NCBI GenBank assembly: GCA_030598025.1 | Contig: JAUVQS010000096.1 | Span: 1-6,127, forward strand | Source of the DNA: Acidimicrobiia bacterium | GTDB lineage: Bacteria; Actinomycetota; Acidimicrobiia; Spongiisociales; JAHEDJ01 | Length of the DNA stretch: 6,127 nucleotides | Direction: 5' to 3' | In this document: in pieces, positions 1 through 5,912 of the stretch | Layout: each line of letters starts with the position of its first letter | Position numbering within the stretch: the first letter of the stretch is position 1 | Program-made: the position numbers and the translations under genes | Notes under the pieces: generated by a model | Databases searched by the model: none | What the model saw: only the letters and a program-made list of their open reading frames with translations | Told to the model about the DNA's origin: nothing

Positions 1-50
1 CCCCTCTGGGTTCGCTGTGCTCACCCATCTCCCCCGCGCGGCGGGGGAGA
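1..50 (-). repeat. REP-like hairpin-plus-tail element, copy A
   Basis: Seen: a perfect 10-bp stem (28-37 pairing with 41-50, loop GCG) followed, read on the minus strand, by a G-rich tail at 27-1 of the form GGGGGAGATGGGTGAG, then GCGAAC, then CAGAGGGG. The tail has a weaker internal pairing (GGGT 8-11 with ACCC 23-26). The same hairpin-then-tail layout, with clearly related bases, recurs in the opposite orientation at 86-142. The element may continue beyond position 1. Inference: a dispersed intergenic repeat of the REP/BIME type lying downstream of the ABC operon. It is non-coding, and no transposase is present in the window. Confidence 0.6.
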
Positions 51-85
51 ACGTATAGGGGTGACGGCAGTACTGCTTTTTACGT

Positions 86-142
86 CCTCTCCCACGGAGG
101 GGGGGAGGTGGCTGAGGAGTGAAGCGACGAGGTCGGAGGGGG
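86..142 (+). repeat. REP-like hairpin-plus-tail element, copy B (inverted relative to copy A)
   Basis: Seen: an 8-bp stem with one G-T wobble (86-93 with 101-108, loop ACGGAGG), then a plus-strand tail at 109-142. Aligned to the reverse complement of copy A, both share GGGGGAGRTGG, then TGAG, then GCGA, and end in GAGGGG; copy B is about seven bases longer in the tail. The hairpins of A and B face each other across a 35-bp spacer (51-85) that contains the 10-bp palindrome GCAGTACTGC (67-76) followed by five T. Inference: the pair forms a composite BIME-like unit. It could also act as a transcription block after the ABC genes. Confidence 0.55.
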
Positions 143-155
143 CAGCGACCACCTA

Positions 156-183
156 TCCGCGCGTCTTCATAGCACTGCGCGGA
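156..183 (-). terminator. weak hairpin just after the ABC operon
   Basis: A 7-bp stem (156-162 pairing with 177-183) with a 14-nt loop begins 9 nt after the stop codon of the second ABC gene. There is no T-rich tract on its 3' side in the direction of transcription, so a classical intrinsic terminator is not supported. Listed only because of its position. Confidence 0.2.
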
Positions 184-192
184 AAATCTGAA

Positions 193-1953
193 TCAGTCCT
201 CTTCCTCGGCCTTCGCCCAGAGGTCGCGCATGATTGGAGACCTCTCGAGCAGCTCGTCGAGCGGGCCGCGATCCACGATTCGTCCACCATCCATCAAGAG
301 GATCTGGTCGGCTCGCTGAAGTGCCACCCGGCGGTGTGAAACCACCAGGCAGGTAACCTCACGCCGCTCGAAGAGGCGCTCCCATAACTCGGCCTCCGTC
401 TCGAGGTCCAATGCAGACGAGAGGTCGTCGAAGACCAACAACTCCGCCTCGGTGGCGAACATCCGCGCCGCCGCGGAACGCTGTAGCTGTCCACCCGACA
501 GCTTCATGCCTCGCGCGCCGACCCTCGTCTCCAATCCGTCCTCCAGTCGCTCGAGATCCGGGTCCAGCACCGCCAGCGCGACTGCCTCGCGCAGCCGCTC
601 GCGCGTTACCCGCTGCCCCAGGGCGATGTTGTCGGCCAGGGTGTCGGAGAACAACCTGGGCACTTGAGGCGTATACGCCGACCGAGGGGGTATCAAGAAC
701 GAGGCCGGATCATCGATCTCGTCTCCGTTCCAGCTGATCGATCCCTCGAACGGAACCAATCCGAGGAGAGCTCGCAACAGACTCGTTTTACCGGAACCGA
801 TCTTGCCGGTGATGATCGTGAAGCTGTTGCGGTCAATGCCGAAGGAGATGTCCGTGATGCCGTCGTCAGAATCCGGGTATCGGAAGGTGAGATCCTGCAC
901 ATCGAGTCGACGCAATCTGTCTCCCGGGGCCAGTCGCACCGGGGGAAGGTCTGGCACATCACCGGAGAGCGGAACCCTGGTCCTGTCCATGAGTGCCTCA
1001 TCGGGCGCGTCGACGGCCAAGCGCCTGACCCGCTCGAAGGCAACGCCGGTCCTCCGGTGTTGGACGATGATGTCGCCGGCAAAGGCCGTATACCCGGTCA
1101 GGCGCGGGAGATAGGTCAGGAAGACCGCCAGGTCGCCAACGCTGAATGCCCCGTCCCGGATGGCACCGGCCGCCACGATCAGCACTAGTGCCGTGCCGAT
1201 CGTTGCCATGTTGGTGTTGATCGACCGCAGCAACTCCGTGAGGAAGGTATCGCGCAGGGCGGCGGTCCGGCGGGTCTCGTTGAGGTTCCGAAACTCACGC
1301 AGCAGTGCCTCCTCGGCGTGCGCCAGCTTCACCGCTTGCACCGCACCGAACGTCTCGCCGACGAAGCCCGTCACGTTCTCAGTCGCGGTTCGCATCGTCC
1401 GACGCCTGCTTCTGATCTGGGGGCTGAGCGACTGCGTCAGCACTCCGGTGAGCAGAAGCGGGATCAAGATGAGGCCGGTCAGGCCGGCGTCGATTTGTGA
1501 CATGACGAATACGGAACCGCCGCCAAACACGAGGAGCCCGCCAAGATCGACGAAGTTCTCGGCATACTCGAGAAGGTCGTCCACGTCGTCCCGGAACGTC
1601 GAAACCGCCTGGGACGGGTCGACTTCCATCGTGCGCGAACCTGGAGCCTCCAGCAGCCAGCGGAGCAGGTTCCTGCGCAGTTGGAGGGCCTGATCATTCC
1701 AGTAGGTGATCCAGGCGATATCTCCTAGCCAGAGCACACCATTGCGTCCCAGCGCCAGAGCCGAGAAGACGATGACCGGGGTCCAGGCATTCGAGCCGGC
1801 CGGGCCGGATCCTGCCAGGCGATCGAAAACCTCGCCGATGAGCAGTCCGAAGGCAACCGGCATGGAGTGAACGATCGTCCACAGGATGGCGCTGATTGCG
1901 AACAAGAAAGGCCGGTATCGGATCATCTCCCAGGCAAGTCGGAGCGTGCTCAT
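193..1953 (-). CDS. ABC exporter half-transporter, ATPase subunit with degenerate Walker B (partner 2)
   Basis: A 586-aa fused membrane plus nucleotide-binding half-transporter, the usual length for type IV (exporter) ABC proteins. The N-terminal half holds about six hydrophobic segments (near residues 14-40, 58-82, 135-155, 157-175, 248-265, 272-290). The ATPase domain starts near 345: Walker A GKIGSGKTS (383-391), Q-loop Gln430, a perfect LSGGQ signature (485-489), Walker B LLVFDD (505-510), D-loop SALD (513-516) and H-loop His540. The residue after the Walker B Asp is Asp510 (GAC codon at 424-426) instead of the catalytic Glu, as in the degenerate-site subunit of heterodimeric exporters. 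The ATG overlaps the upstream ABC gene's stop as ATGA, and GAAGGG lies 6 nt upstream, so the two are translationally coupled. Substrate cannot be inferred; it may be a drug, lipid or peptide exporter. Confidence 0.95.
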   Translation of the reverse strand: MSTLRLAWEMIRYRPFLFAISAILWTIVHSMPVAFGLLIGEVFDRLAGSGPAGSNAWTPVIVFSALALGRNGVLWLGDIAWITYWNDQALQLRRNLLRWLLEAPGSRTMEVDPSQAVSTFRDDVDDLLEYAENFVDLGGLLVFGGGSVFVMSQIDAGLTGLILIPLLLTGVLTQSLSPQIRSRRRTMRTATENVTGFVGETFGAVQAVKLAHAEEALLREFRNLNETRRTAALRDTFLTELLRSINTNMATIGTALVLIVAAGAIRDGAFSVGDLAVFLTYLPRLTGYTAFAGDIIVQHRRTGVAFERVRRLAVDAPDEALMDRTRVPLSGDVPDLPPVRLAPGDRLRRLDVQDLTFRYPDSDDGITDISFGIDRNSFTIITGKIGSGKTSLLRALLGLVPFEGSISWNGDEIDDPASFLIPPRSAYTPQVPRLFSDTLADNIALGQRVTRERLREAVALAVLDPDLERLEDGLETRVGARGMKLSGGQLQRSAAARMFATEAELLVFDDLSSALDLETEAELWERLFERREVTCLVVSHRRVALQRADQILLMDGGRIVDRGPLDELLERSPIMRDLWAKAEEED

Positions 1954-3728
1954 CGGACACCCTTCGGTTCAGTGCGGCCTTTCCACCGGGCTCCGCGGTC
2001 GAGCATGTGGCTTCGCTCGCCTGCGGCCAACAACTGGGCATACCGGCTGTCCGGGTCGGCAGCCAGGGAAGACCTCGGCCCGTGCTCGGTGATGGCGCCA
2101 TCGTCGACCACCATGATCTCGTCTGCGCGTTGCACTGTGTCGAGACGGTGAGCGACGATGACCACCGTTCGTCCCTGAAACAGTCGCTCGGTTGCCTGAG
2201 AAAGCATGGATTCGGTGGCCGGATCGAGTCGCGAGGATGGCTCGTCGAGGATGACCAGCCCGGGATCCTGCAAGAACACTCGGGCGAACGCCAACAGCTG
2301 GGACTCGCCGGCGGAGAGGCCGGCACCTGCGGGTCCGAGAACTGTCTCGAGTCCAAGTGAACCGATCCACTCACCAAGTCCGGCGGCGTCGAGGGTGGCG
2401 AGAATCTCAGTATCAGAGCGAGCCTGATCGAAGAAGGTCAGGTTGTCGCGCACCGAGGCGCGGAACAGCTGCACGTCTTGCGTCACTACCCCGACCCGTC
2501 TTCTCAGTGAAGTGGCGGCGACCGATTCAAGCTCGACACCGGACAGCGCAACGGTTCCGTCGGTCGGGTCATACAGGCGTGAGATGAGTCGGGTGATGGT
2601 GGTCTTGCCGCCACCGGTACGGCCGAGCAATCCAAGGATGCGCCCCGGGCCGAGCTCGAATGAGACATCGTGAAGCACCGGTCGCCGTTCGTAGGCGAAT
2701 GAAACGTTGTCGAAAGATATCGAGAGGGGGCCTTCCGGGAGCAGAGCTGATCCGGATTCGTCGAGAGCGCTCGTCAGGTTGCGCAGCGCGTCGATGCGAA
2801 TGATGCCACCGGCCGCCTTCTGAAGGTCCTGGAACTCCTGGGCGACCTGTTCGATCGGCGTTCGAACGAGTTGCACGTACTGAACGATGAGGTAGGCGGT
2901 GCCGATGGTGACCTCTCCCCGGAGCACCAGCCAAACACCGATGCCGAGGGCGATCGCGTCTCCCGACCAGAAGGCGATGTTCGAAGCCACCCAGAAGATG
3001 GTTCGCTTCTTCCACGCCGCGGTGGTTCGGTAGAAGAAATCGCGCATCACACCGACGAAGCGGAGCATCATGAATCGACCGGCCCCGTTGGCGCGGATGT
3101 CGTCGATGCCGGCCAGACGCTCTTCGATGAAACCGTAGAGCCGGGCGGAGACTTCTCGTTCCTCCTCCGATGCCTCGACTGCGAGATGGCGCATTCGCAG
3201 GATCAGTATGAGTACGGCGGCCACGTAGACGGAGATGGCCAGGCCGATCCGCCAGTCGGTGATCCAGGACACGATCAGTACGCCGAGGAGCAGAAGCCCG
3301 CTGCCGAGAAGGCGCACGACGAACCTCGAGAGAAAATTGGCGACGGCAGTGACGTCCCCGTCGATCCGCTCAATCATCTCGCCCGGCGTCGTGTCGTTGT
3401 GATAGCCCATGTCGAGGCCGAGAAGATGCTCGGTCAGATCCACTCGAAGTTCGTTGGTGGCGCTCCAGCCGATGTCGGCACCGAGGTAGGTGGCGCCTGC
3501 GGAGAGAAACTGGTTCACGACTCCGGCCACCAGGTAGGCAATGCCGGCTCCGACGAGTCCGGCGATTGCCGCACCGGTCAGGGCCGAGTCAATGAATTGT
3601 CGCAGGATGAGCGGAACGGCAATCTGAAGGCCGATGGAACTGAGCAGGGCCGCGCTGAGCAGCCCGACCCGCCCGGCCTGGGGCCGGAGATATCGGACGA
3701 GCGTCCGTCGGTAGTTGGGTGCTGTCAC
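1950..3728 (-). CDS. ABC exporter half-transporter, ATPase subunit with deviant signature motif (partner 1)
   Basis: A 592-aa ABC exporter half-transporter. The membrane domain covers about residues 1-320, with hydrophobic segments near 22-45, 55-80, 135-155, 160-178, 245-269 and 275-290. The ATPase domain begins near 335: Walker A GRTGGGKTT (369-377), Q-loop Gln417, signature LSAGE (471-475) in place of LSGGQ, Walker B LVILDE (491-496) with the catalytic Glu496 intact, and H-loop His527. The deviant signature is the mirror image of the Walker B change in the next gene, which argues for an obligate heterodimer. The start is GTG with GGAG 8 nt upstream. It is the first gene of the ABC pair and is separated from the SDR gene by a 141-bp gap with a strong palindrome, so it may have its own promoter. 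The C-terminal tail of about 20 residues is basic and not conserved-looking. Confidence 0.95.
   Translation of the reverse strand: MTAPNYRRTLVRYLRPQAGRVGLLSAALLSSIGLQIAVPLILRQFIDSALTGAAIAGLVGAGIAYLVAGVVNQFLSAGATYLGADIGWSATNELRVDLTEHLLGLDMGYHNDTTPGEMIERIDGDVTAVANFLSRFVVRLLGSGLLLLGVLIVSWITDWRIGLAISVYVAAVLILILRMRHLAVEASEEEREVSARLYGFIEERLAGIDDIRANGAGRFMMLRFVGVMRDFFYRTTAAWKKRTIFWVASNIAFWSGDAIALGIGVWLVLRGEVTIGTAYLIVQYVQLVRTPIEQVAQEFQDLQKAAGGIIRIDALRNLTSALDESGSALLPEGPLSISFDNVSFAYERRPVLHDVSFELGPGRILGLLGRTGGGKTTITRLISRLYDPTDGTVALSGVELESVAATSLRRRVGVVTQDVQLFRASVRDNLTFFDQARSDTEILATLDAAGLGEWIGSLGLETVLGPAGAGLSAGESQLLAFARVFLQDPGLVILDEPSSRLDPATESMLSQATERLFQGRTVVIVAHRLDTVQRADEIMVVDDGAITEHGPRSSLAADPDSRYAQLLAAGERSHMLDRGARWKGRTEPKGVR
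1960..1965 (-). promoter_or_regulatory. ribosome binding site of the second ABC gene
   Basis: GAAGGG on the minus strand, 6 nt before the ATG at 1953. It lies inside the 3' end of the upstream ABC gene and supports the ATGA-overlap start. Confidence 0.7.
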
Positions 3729-3736
3729 TTCAGATT

Positions 3737-3740
3737 CTCC
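3737..3740 (-). promoter_or_regulatory. ribosome binding site of the first ABC gene
   Basis: GGAG on the minus strand, 8 nt before the GTG at 3728, which fixes this GTG as the start. It sits only 8 nt downstream of the base of the 22-bp hairpin at 3749-3800, so a folded leader would place the stem next to the ribosome landing site without covering it. Confidence 0.7.
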
Positions 3741-3748
3741 AAGAAGGC

Positions 3749-3800
3749 CGTTTTCGCGCGGGGATCGCGGCCTATAGACCGCGATCCCCGCGCGAAAACG
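3749..3800. repeat. perfect 22-bp inverted repeat (very stable hairpin) between the SDR and ABC genes
   Basis: Seen: the arms 3749-3770 and 3779-3800 are exact reverse complements over 22 bases, with an 8-nt loop (3771-3778). The loop overlaps CTATAG, itself a 6-bp palindrome. The arms contain TTTTCGCGCG, GGGATCGCGG and their complements. No T-tract follows the 3' arm on either strand; instead the A-rich part lies at the end of the 3' arm. The element is 69 nt after the SDR stop and 20 nt before the ABC start. Inference: a transcript-boundary structure, an attenuator in the ABC leader, a regulator binding site, or a mobile palindromic repeat. It is not a canonical intrinsic terminator. The rest of the 3729-3869 gap shows no clear promoter. 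Confidence 0.85.
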
Positions 3801-3869
3801 ATCTGGTGTGCGGGATCTCGGTCGGGCAGCCCTGAAACCTACCGGAGCGGCGAGGGGAGCGCGGTGGAA

Positions 3870-4730
3870 TTATCCAAGCGGGAGCCAGTCGGACAACCAC
3901 TCTTCGGTGCGGTCCCACATCTGGTCGGCCAGATCGGCGTCCGCAGCGAGGTCGCTGATTCGCTTCTCGGTCCGCTTGCCGTAGTAGCGGCCACTCACAC
4001 CATCGAGCTCCGGGCTCGTGGCTGCCCAAATTGAGGTGTCGGCACCCTCCTCAATGGACTGACCCTTGTTAGCGAACATCCTTCGCAACGGAAGCGGCAG
4101 ATCCCGCCAGATCTCACTCGCCACGAGACCCGGATGCACGATGTGCACATCAACGCCGGTTCCTTCGAACCGCTGCGCCCACCGACGGGCGTCCAGAATG
4201 TTGGCGAGTTTTGAGGTTCGATACTCGGGATTACCGAGCGGCGATGACGTCCGTCTCTGGAGCCGTCGCCACTTGATGCTCTTCACGTTGTGATGCACCG
4301 ATGATGAAACGACGATCAACCGGGCGGGCGAGGATTCGATCAGGAGGGGCTCCAGCCATCTGGTCAGGAGGTGGTGGCCCAGGTGATTGGTCCCGAAAGC
4401 GAGTTCGAACCCTTCTGGCGTGATGCCCTTGGTTCCACCGACGCCGGCGTTGTTGATCAGCACATTGAGGGGCTGGCGGAGAGAGAGAAACTCCTCGGCA
4501 GCTTCCATCACTGAGGATGGTGAGGCAAGGTCGATCTGCAGAAACCGAGCCGTCCCGCCACCTGCGGCGATCTCCTCGATGACCTGTCGAGTCTTGTGCT
4601 CCGACCGTCCGGCGAGTGTTAGAACGGCTCCACGTTCGGCGAGATCGCGGGCCGTGGCCTTTCCGATGCCGGCACTGGCGCCCGTAATCAGTACGTGTTT
4701 GCCGGAGATGTCCCAGTCGGCCAGAAGCAC
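3870..4730 (-). CDS. short-chain dehydrogenase/reductase (classical SDR, retinol dehydrogenase-like)
   Basis: A 286-aa cytosolic NAD(P)-dependent oxidoreductase with a Rossmann fold. Motifs in order: TGASAGIG nucleotide-binding loop (16-23), Arg42 after the second strand (favours NADP(H)), NNAG (93-96), Asn115 in GTNHLGHH, the catalytic Ser in VSSSVHH (141-147), YRTSK with Tyr170 and Lys174, and HPGLV (199-203). The tetrad Asn-Ser-Tyr-Lys is complete, so the enzyme should be active. The long segment between Ser and Tyr and the C-terminal half resemble the retinol dehydrogenase/WWOX-like branch that acts on hydrophobic alcohols or ketones. The exact substrate is unknown. The gene begins 5 bp after the nitrilase stop, which implies an operon. 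The GTG start has its purine-rich AAGGGA directly abutting it, so translation may begin two codons later (see finding). Confidence 0.93.
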   Translation of the reverse strand: MLLADWDISGKHVLITGASAGIGKATARDLAERGAVLTLAGRSEHKTRQVIEEIAAGGGTARFLQIDLASPSSVMEAAEEFLSLRQPLNVLINNAGVGGTKGITPEGFELAFGTNHLGHHLLTRWLEPLLIESSPARLIVVSSSVHHNVKSIKWRRLQRRTSSPLGNPEYRTSKLANILDARRWAQRFEGTGVDVHIVHPGLVASEIWRDLPLPLRRMFANKGQSIEEGADTSIWAATSPELDGVSGRYYGKRTEKRISDLAADADLADQMWDRTEEWLSDWLPLG

Positions 4731-4737
4731 TCCCTTC
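4730..4737 (-). promoter_or_regulatory. Shine-Dalgarno-like stretch at the nitrilase/SDR junction
   Basis: GAAGGGAG on the minus strand overlaps the nitrilase TGA and the proposed SDR GTG. It is too close to serve the GTG at 4730-4728, but it leaves 5 nt before an in-frame CTG at 4724-4722. It therefore bears on which start codon is used. Confidence 0.45.
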
Positions 4738-5668
4738 AGTCGGTGAAATCGACCGGATCGAGGCGGCGGCGATCGACGGTGACCTCAAACACATCCCCTC
4801 GGAAGTAATGGCCCGCCGGGTCGAAGTTCTGCCGTTCGCGACGAACCGCGCTCATGTCGATGTCGGCGGCCACGAGCCGCTCTTCCCCTGCGACGGGTTC
4901 CTGGATCCAGGCGCCGTTTGGACCGGCGATGGCAGATCCCCCGTTGTAGAAGGACGCCTCTCCATCGGCGAGAGCCGCTTCTCGGAGTGGGAAGTCGGCA
5001 GCGATGTCGGCCGGACGGAGCAATGCGCCGGCCGACAGCACGAAGCATCGGCCCTCTTTGGCGATGAAGCGCGTGATGTCCTCGGTCAACCCGACCGATC
5101 CAGGCCAGGCCGCCACGTGCAGGTCCATTCCTTGCGCGTACAGAGCGTGACGGGCCGTCGGCACCCAGTTCTCCCAGCAGTTCAAACCGCCAACCCTGGC
5201 TCGCCCGAGATCGTGAACCCGAAGACCGTGCCCGTCGCCCGTTCCCCACACCAGTCGCTCCTCGTAGGTCGGCATCAGCTTCCTGTGCGCTGAAACGATT
5301 CCGTTCGACGGGTCAATCCCGACCAGCGTTGCGTACACGGTTCCCCTGCTGGCCGAACGCTCGGTGACACCCAGATAGGTGAAGACGCCGGTTTCAGCGA
5401 CGGTCCCGATGATCGAGCGGAGTTCGGGTCCGTCGAGGGCAACGGCGGCCTCGAGATAGAACGCATAGGCCGCCTTCTGGTCCTCGTCTTCCCATTGGGC
5501 GCCGTCCGTTCGCGCGACCCAGAACGGATAGCCGGACAGGAACGTCTCCCCGAAGGCGACCAGGTCGACGCCGTCGTCGGCTGCCTTGTGGATCCATTCG
5601 ATGATTCGGTTGGTGGTGGCTTCGCTGTTACCCCAGACCGGGGCGGTTTGAGCTGCTGCAATGCGCAT
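4736..5668 (-). CDS. nitrilase-family carbon-nitrogen hydrolase
   Basis: A 310-aa cytosolic member of the nitrilase superfamily, expected to hydrolyse a nitrile to a carboxylic acid and ammonia. The Glu-Lys-Cys triad is intact: Glu41 in GETFLSGYP, Lys130 in HRKLMPTYEERLVWGTGDG, Cys164 in GGLNCWEN, with the second active-site Glu at 137. HRKLMPT...ERLVWG, CWEN and the C-terminal GHYFRGDVFEVTVD (286-299) are typical of true nitrilases (branch 1) rather than amidases or ureidopropionases. The length is somewhat short for that group because the C-terminal tail is brief. The ATG at 5668 gives MRIAAAQTAPVW, the standard family N-terminus. An open frame extends upstream to 5899, but only through the tandem repeats. 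There is no Shine-Dalgarno, and a TATGGT box 6 nt upstream suggests a leaderless mRNA. The natural nitrile is unknown; cyanide-type activity cannot be excluded. Confidence 0.93.
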   Translation of the reverse strand: MRIAAAQTAPVWGNSEATTNRIIEWIHKAADDGVDLVAFGETFLSGYPFWVARTDGAQWEDEDQKAAYAFYLEAAVALDGPELRSIIGTVAETGVFTYLGVTERSASRGTVYATLVGIDPSNGIVSAHRKLMPTYEERLVWGTGDGHGLRVHDLGRARVGGLNCWENWVPTARHALYAQGMDLHVAAWPGSVGLTEDITRFIAKEGRCFVLSAGALLRPADIAADFPLREAALADGEASFYNGGSAIAGPNGAWIQEPVAGEERLVAADIDMSAVRRERQNFDPAGHYFRGDVFEVTVDRRRLDPVDFTD

Positions 5669-5674
5669 GGGGGG

Positions 5675-5680
5675 ACCATA
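5675..5680 (-). promoter_or_regulatory. putative -10 box for a leaderless nitrilase transcript
   Basis: TATGGT on the minus strand fits TANNNT. It is separated from the nitrilase ATG by six C residues (5674-5669), which would put the transcription start at or next to the A of the ATG. No Shine-Dalgarno sequence is present before this ATG, consistent with a leaderless message. No recognisable -35 was seen; that position is occupied by the hairpin at 5684-5704. Confidence 0.4.
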
Positions 5681-5683
5681 CCG

Positions 5684-5704
5684 CCCGCCGGCTCCGCCGG
5701 CGGG
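5684..5704. repeat. 9-bp GC-only hairpin upstream of the nitrilase
   Basis: Perfect inverted repeat: CCCGCCGGC (5684-5692), loop TCC, GCCGGCGGG (5696-5704). It lies 16 nt upstream of the nitrilase start codon, between the putative -10 box and the -35 region. It could be an operator, or the terminator stem of the upstream cupin transcript, but no T-tract follows on the minus strand. Confidence 0.5.
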
Positions 5705-5707
5705 ATC

Positions 5708-5724
5708 GAGTTCCTTCGGAACTC
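5708..5724. repeat. 7-bp hairpin adjacent to the GC hairpin
   Basis: Perfect inverted repeat GAGTTCC (5708-5714), loop TTC, GGAACTC (5718-5724). It lies only 3 nt from the preceding GC hairpin, so two small 3-nt-loop stems stand in tandem between the 62-bp repeat array and the nitrilase gene. The function is unknown; a dyad binding site for a regulator is possible. Confidence 0.45.
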
Positions 5725-5742
5725 TGCCCGGCGACTTCATCG

Positions 5743-5904
5743 GCAGGATCGTGCGTTTTCCGGCCAATCCTGCACACAGGAGGTCGACCCGCAGGTTGTC
5801 GTGTGCAGGATCGTGCGTTTTCCGGCCAATCCTGCACACAGGAGGTCGACCCGCAGGTTGTCGTGTGCAGGATCGTGCGTTTTCCGGCCAATCCTGCACA
5901 CAGG
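5743..5904. repeat. 62-bp tandem repeat array carrying stem-loops (two full units plus a 38-bp partial)
   Basis: Seen: units start at 5743, 5805 and 5867, identical at every base compared. The third unit stops after 38 bp. Each repeat consists of a stem-loop and a 23-bp linker (5778-5800, 5840-5862) that includes the palindrome GGTCGACC. In copies 2 and 3 the stem is a perfect 11-bp inverted repeat, GTGTGCAGGAT with ATCCTGCACAC (5801-5811/5829-5839 and 5863-5873/5891-5901), around a 17-nt loop containing CGTTTTCCGG. Copy 1 keeps only 7 bp of the stem because its left flank differs. The unit is not a multiple of three and is read in all three frames by the spurious upstream extension of the nitrilase frame, so it is non-coding. 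The array begins 8 nt after the cupin stop. Confidence 0.95.
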
Positions 5905-5912
5905 CCCGGTAT

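Noticed and set aside
61..339. Small plus-strand open frame of 92 codons
   Set aside because: It runs through the REP-like element and into the antisense of the ABC C-terminus; no domain and no ribosome site.
3749..3800. Promoter in the palindrome loop (TATAGG on the minus strand) for the ABC operon
   Set aside because: TATAGG is a poor -10 and there is no credible -35 at the right distance. The bases are explained by the loop of the inverted repeat.
2871..4034. A 387-codon plus-strand open frame antisense to the first ABC gene and the SDR 3' end
   Set aside because: It is a GC-driven shadow: composition dominated by Gly, Asp, Glu, Pro and Arg, no recognisable domain, it crosses the intergenic 22-bp palindrome, and the minus-strand genes have complete diagnostic motifs.
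5669..5899. A 77-residue N-terminal extension of the nitrilase frame
   Set aside because: The extension merely reads the 62-bp repeat in successive frames and the GC hairpins. The family N-terminus begins cleanly at the ATG at 5668.
5743..5904. CRISPR-like repeat-spacer array
   Set aside because: The 23-bp linkers between the stem-loop repeats are identical to each other, the linker is too short, and no cas genes are present. This is a tandem duplication.
3749..5904. Possible shared ancestry of the 22-bp palindrome and the 62-bp repeat (both contain GAAAACG and CGATCC)
   Set aside because: The two short words occur in opposite order and with different spacing, so the resemblance is probably chance. 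A genome-wide repeat search would settle it.
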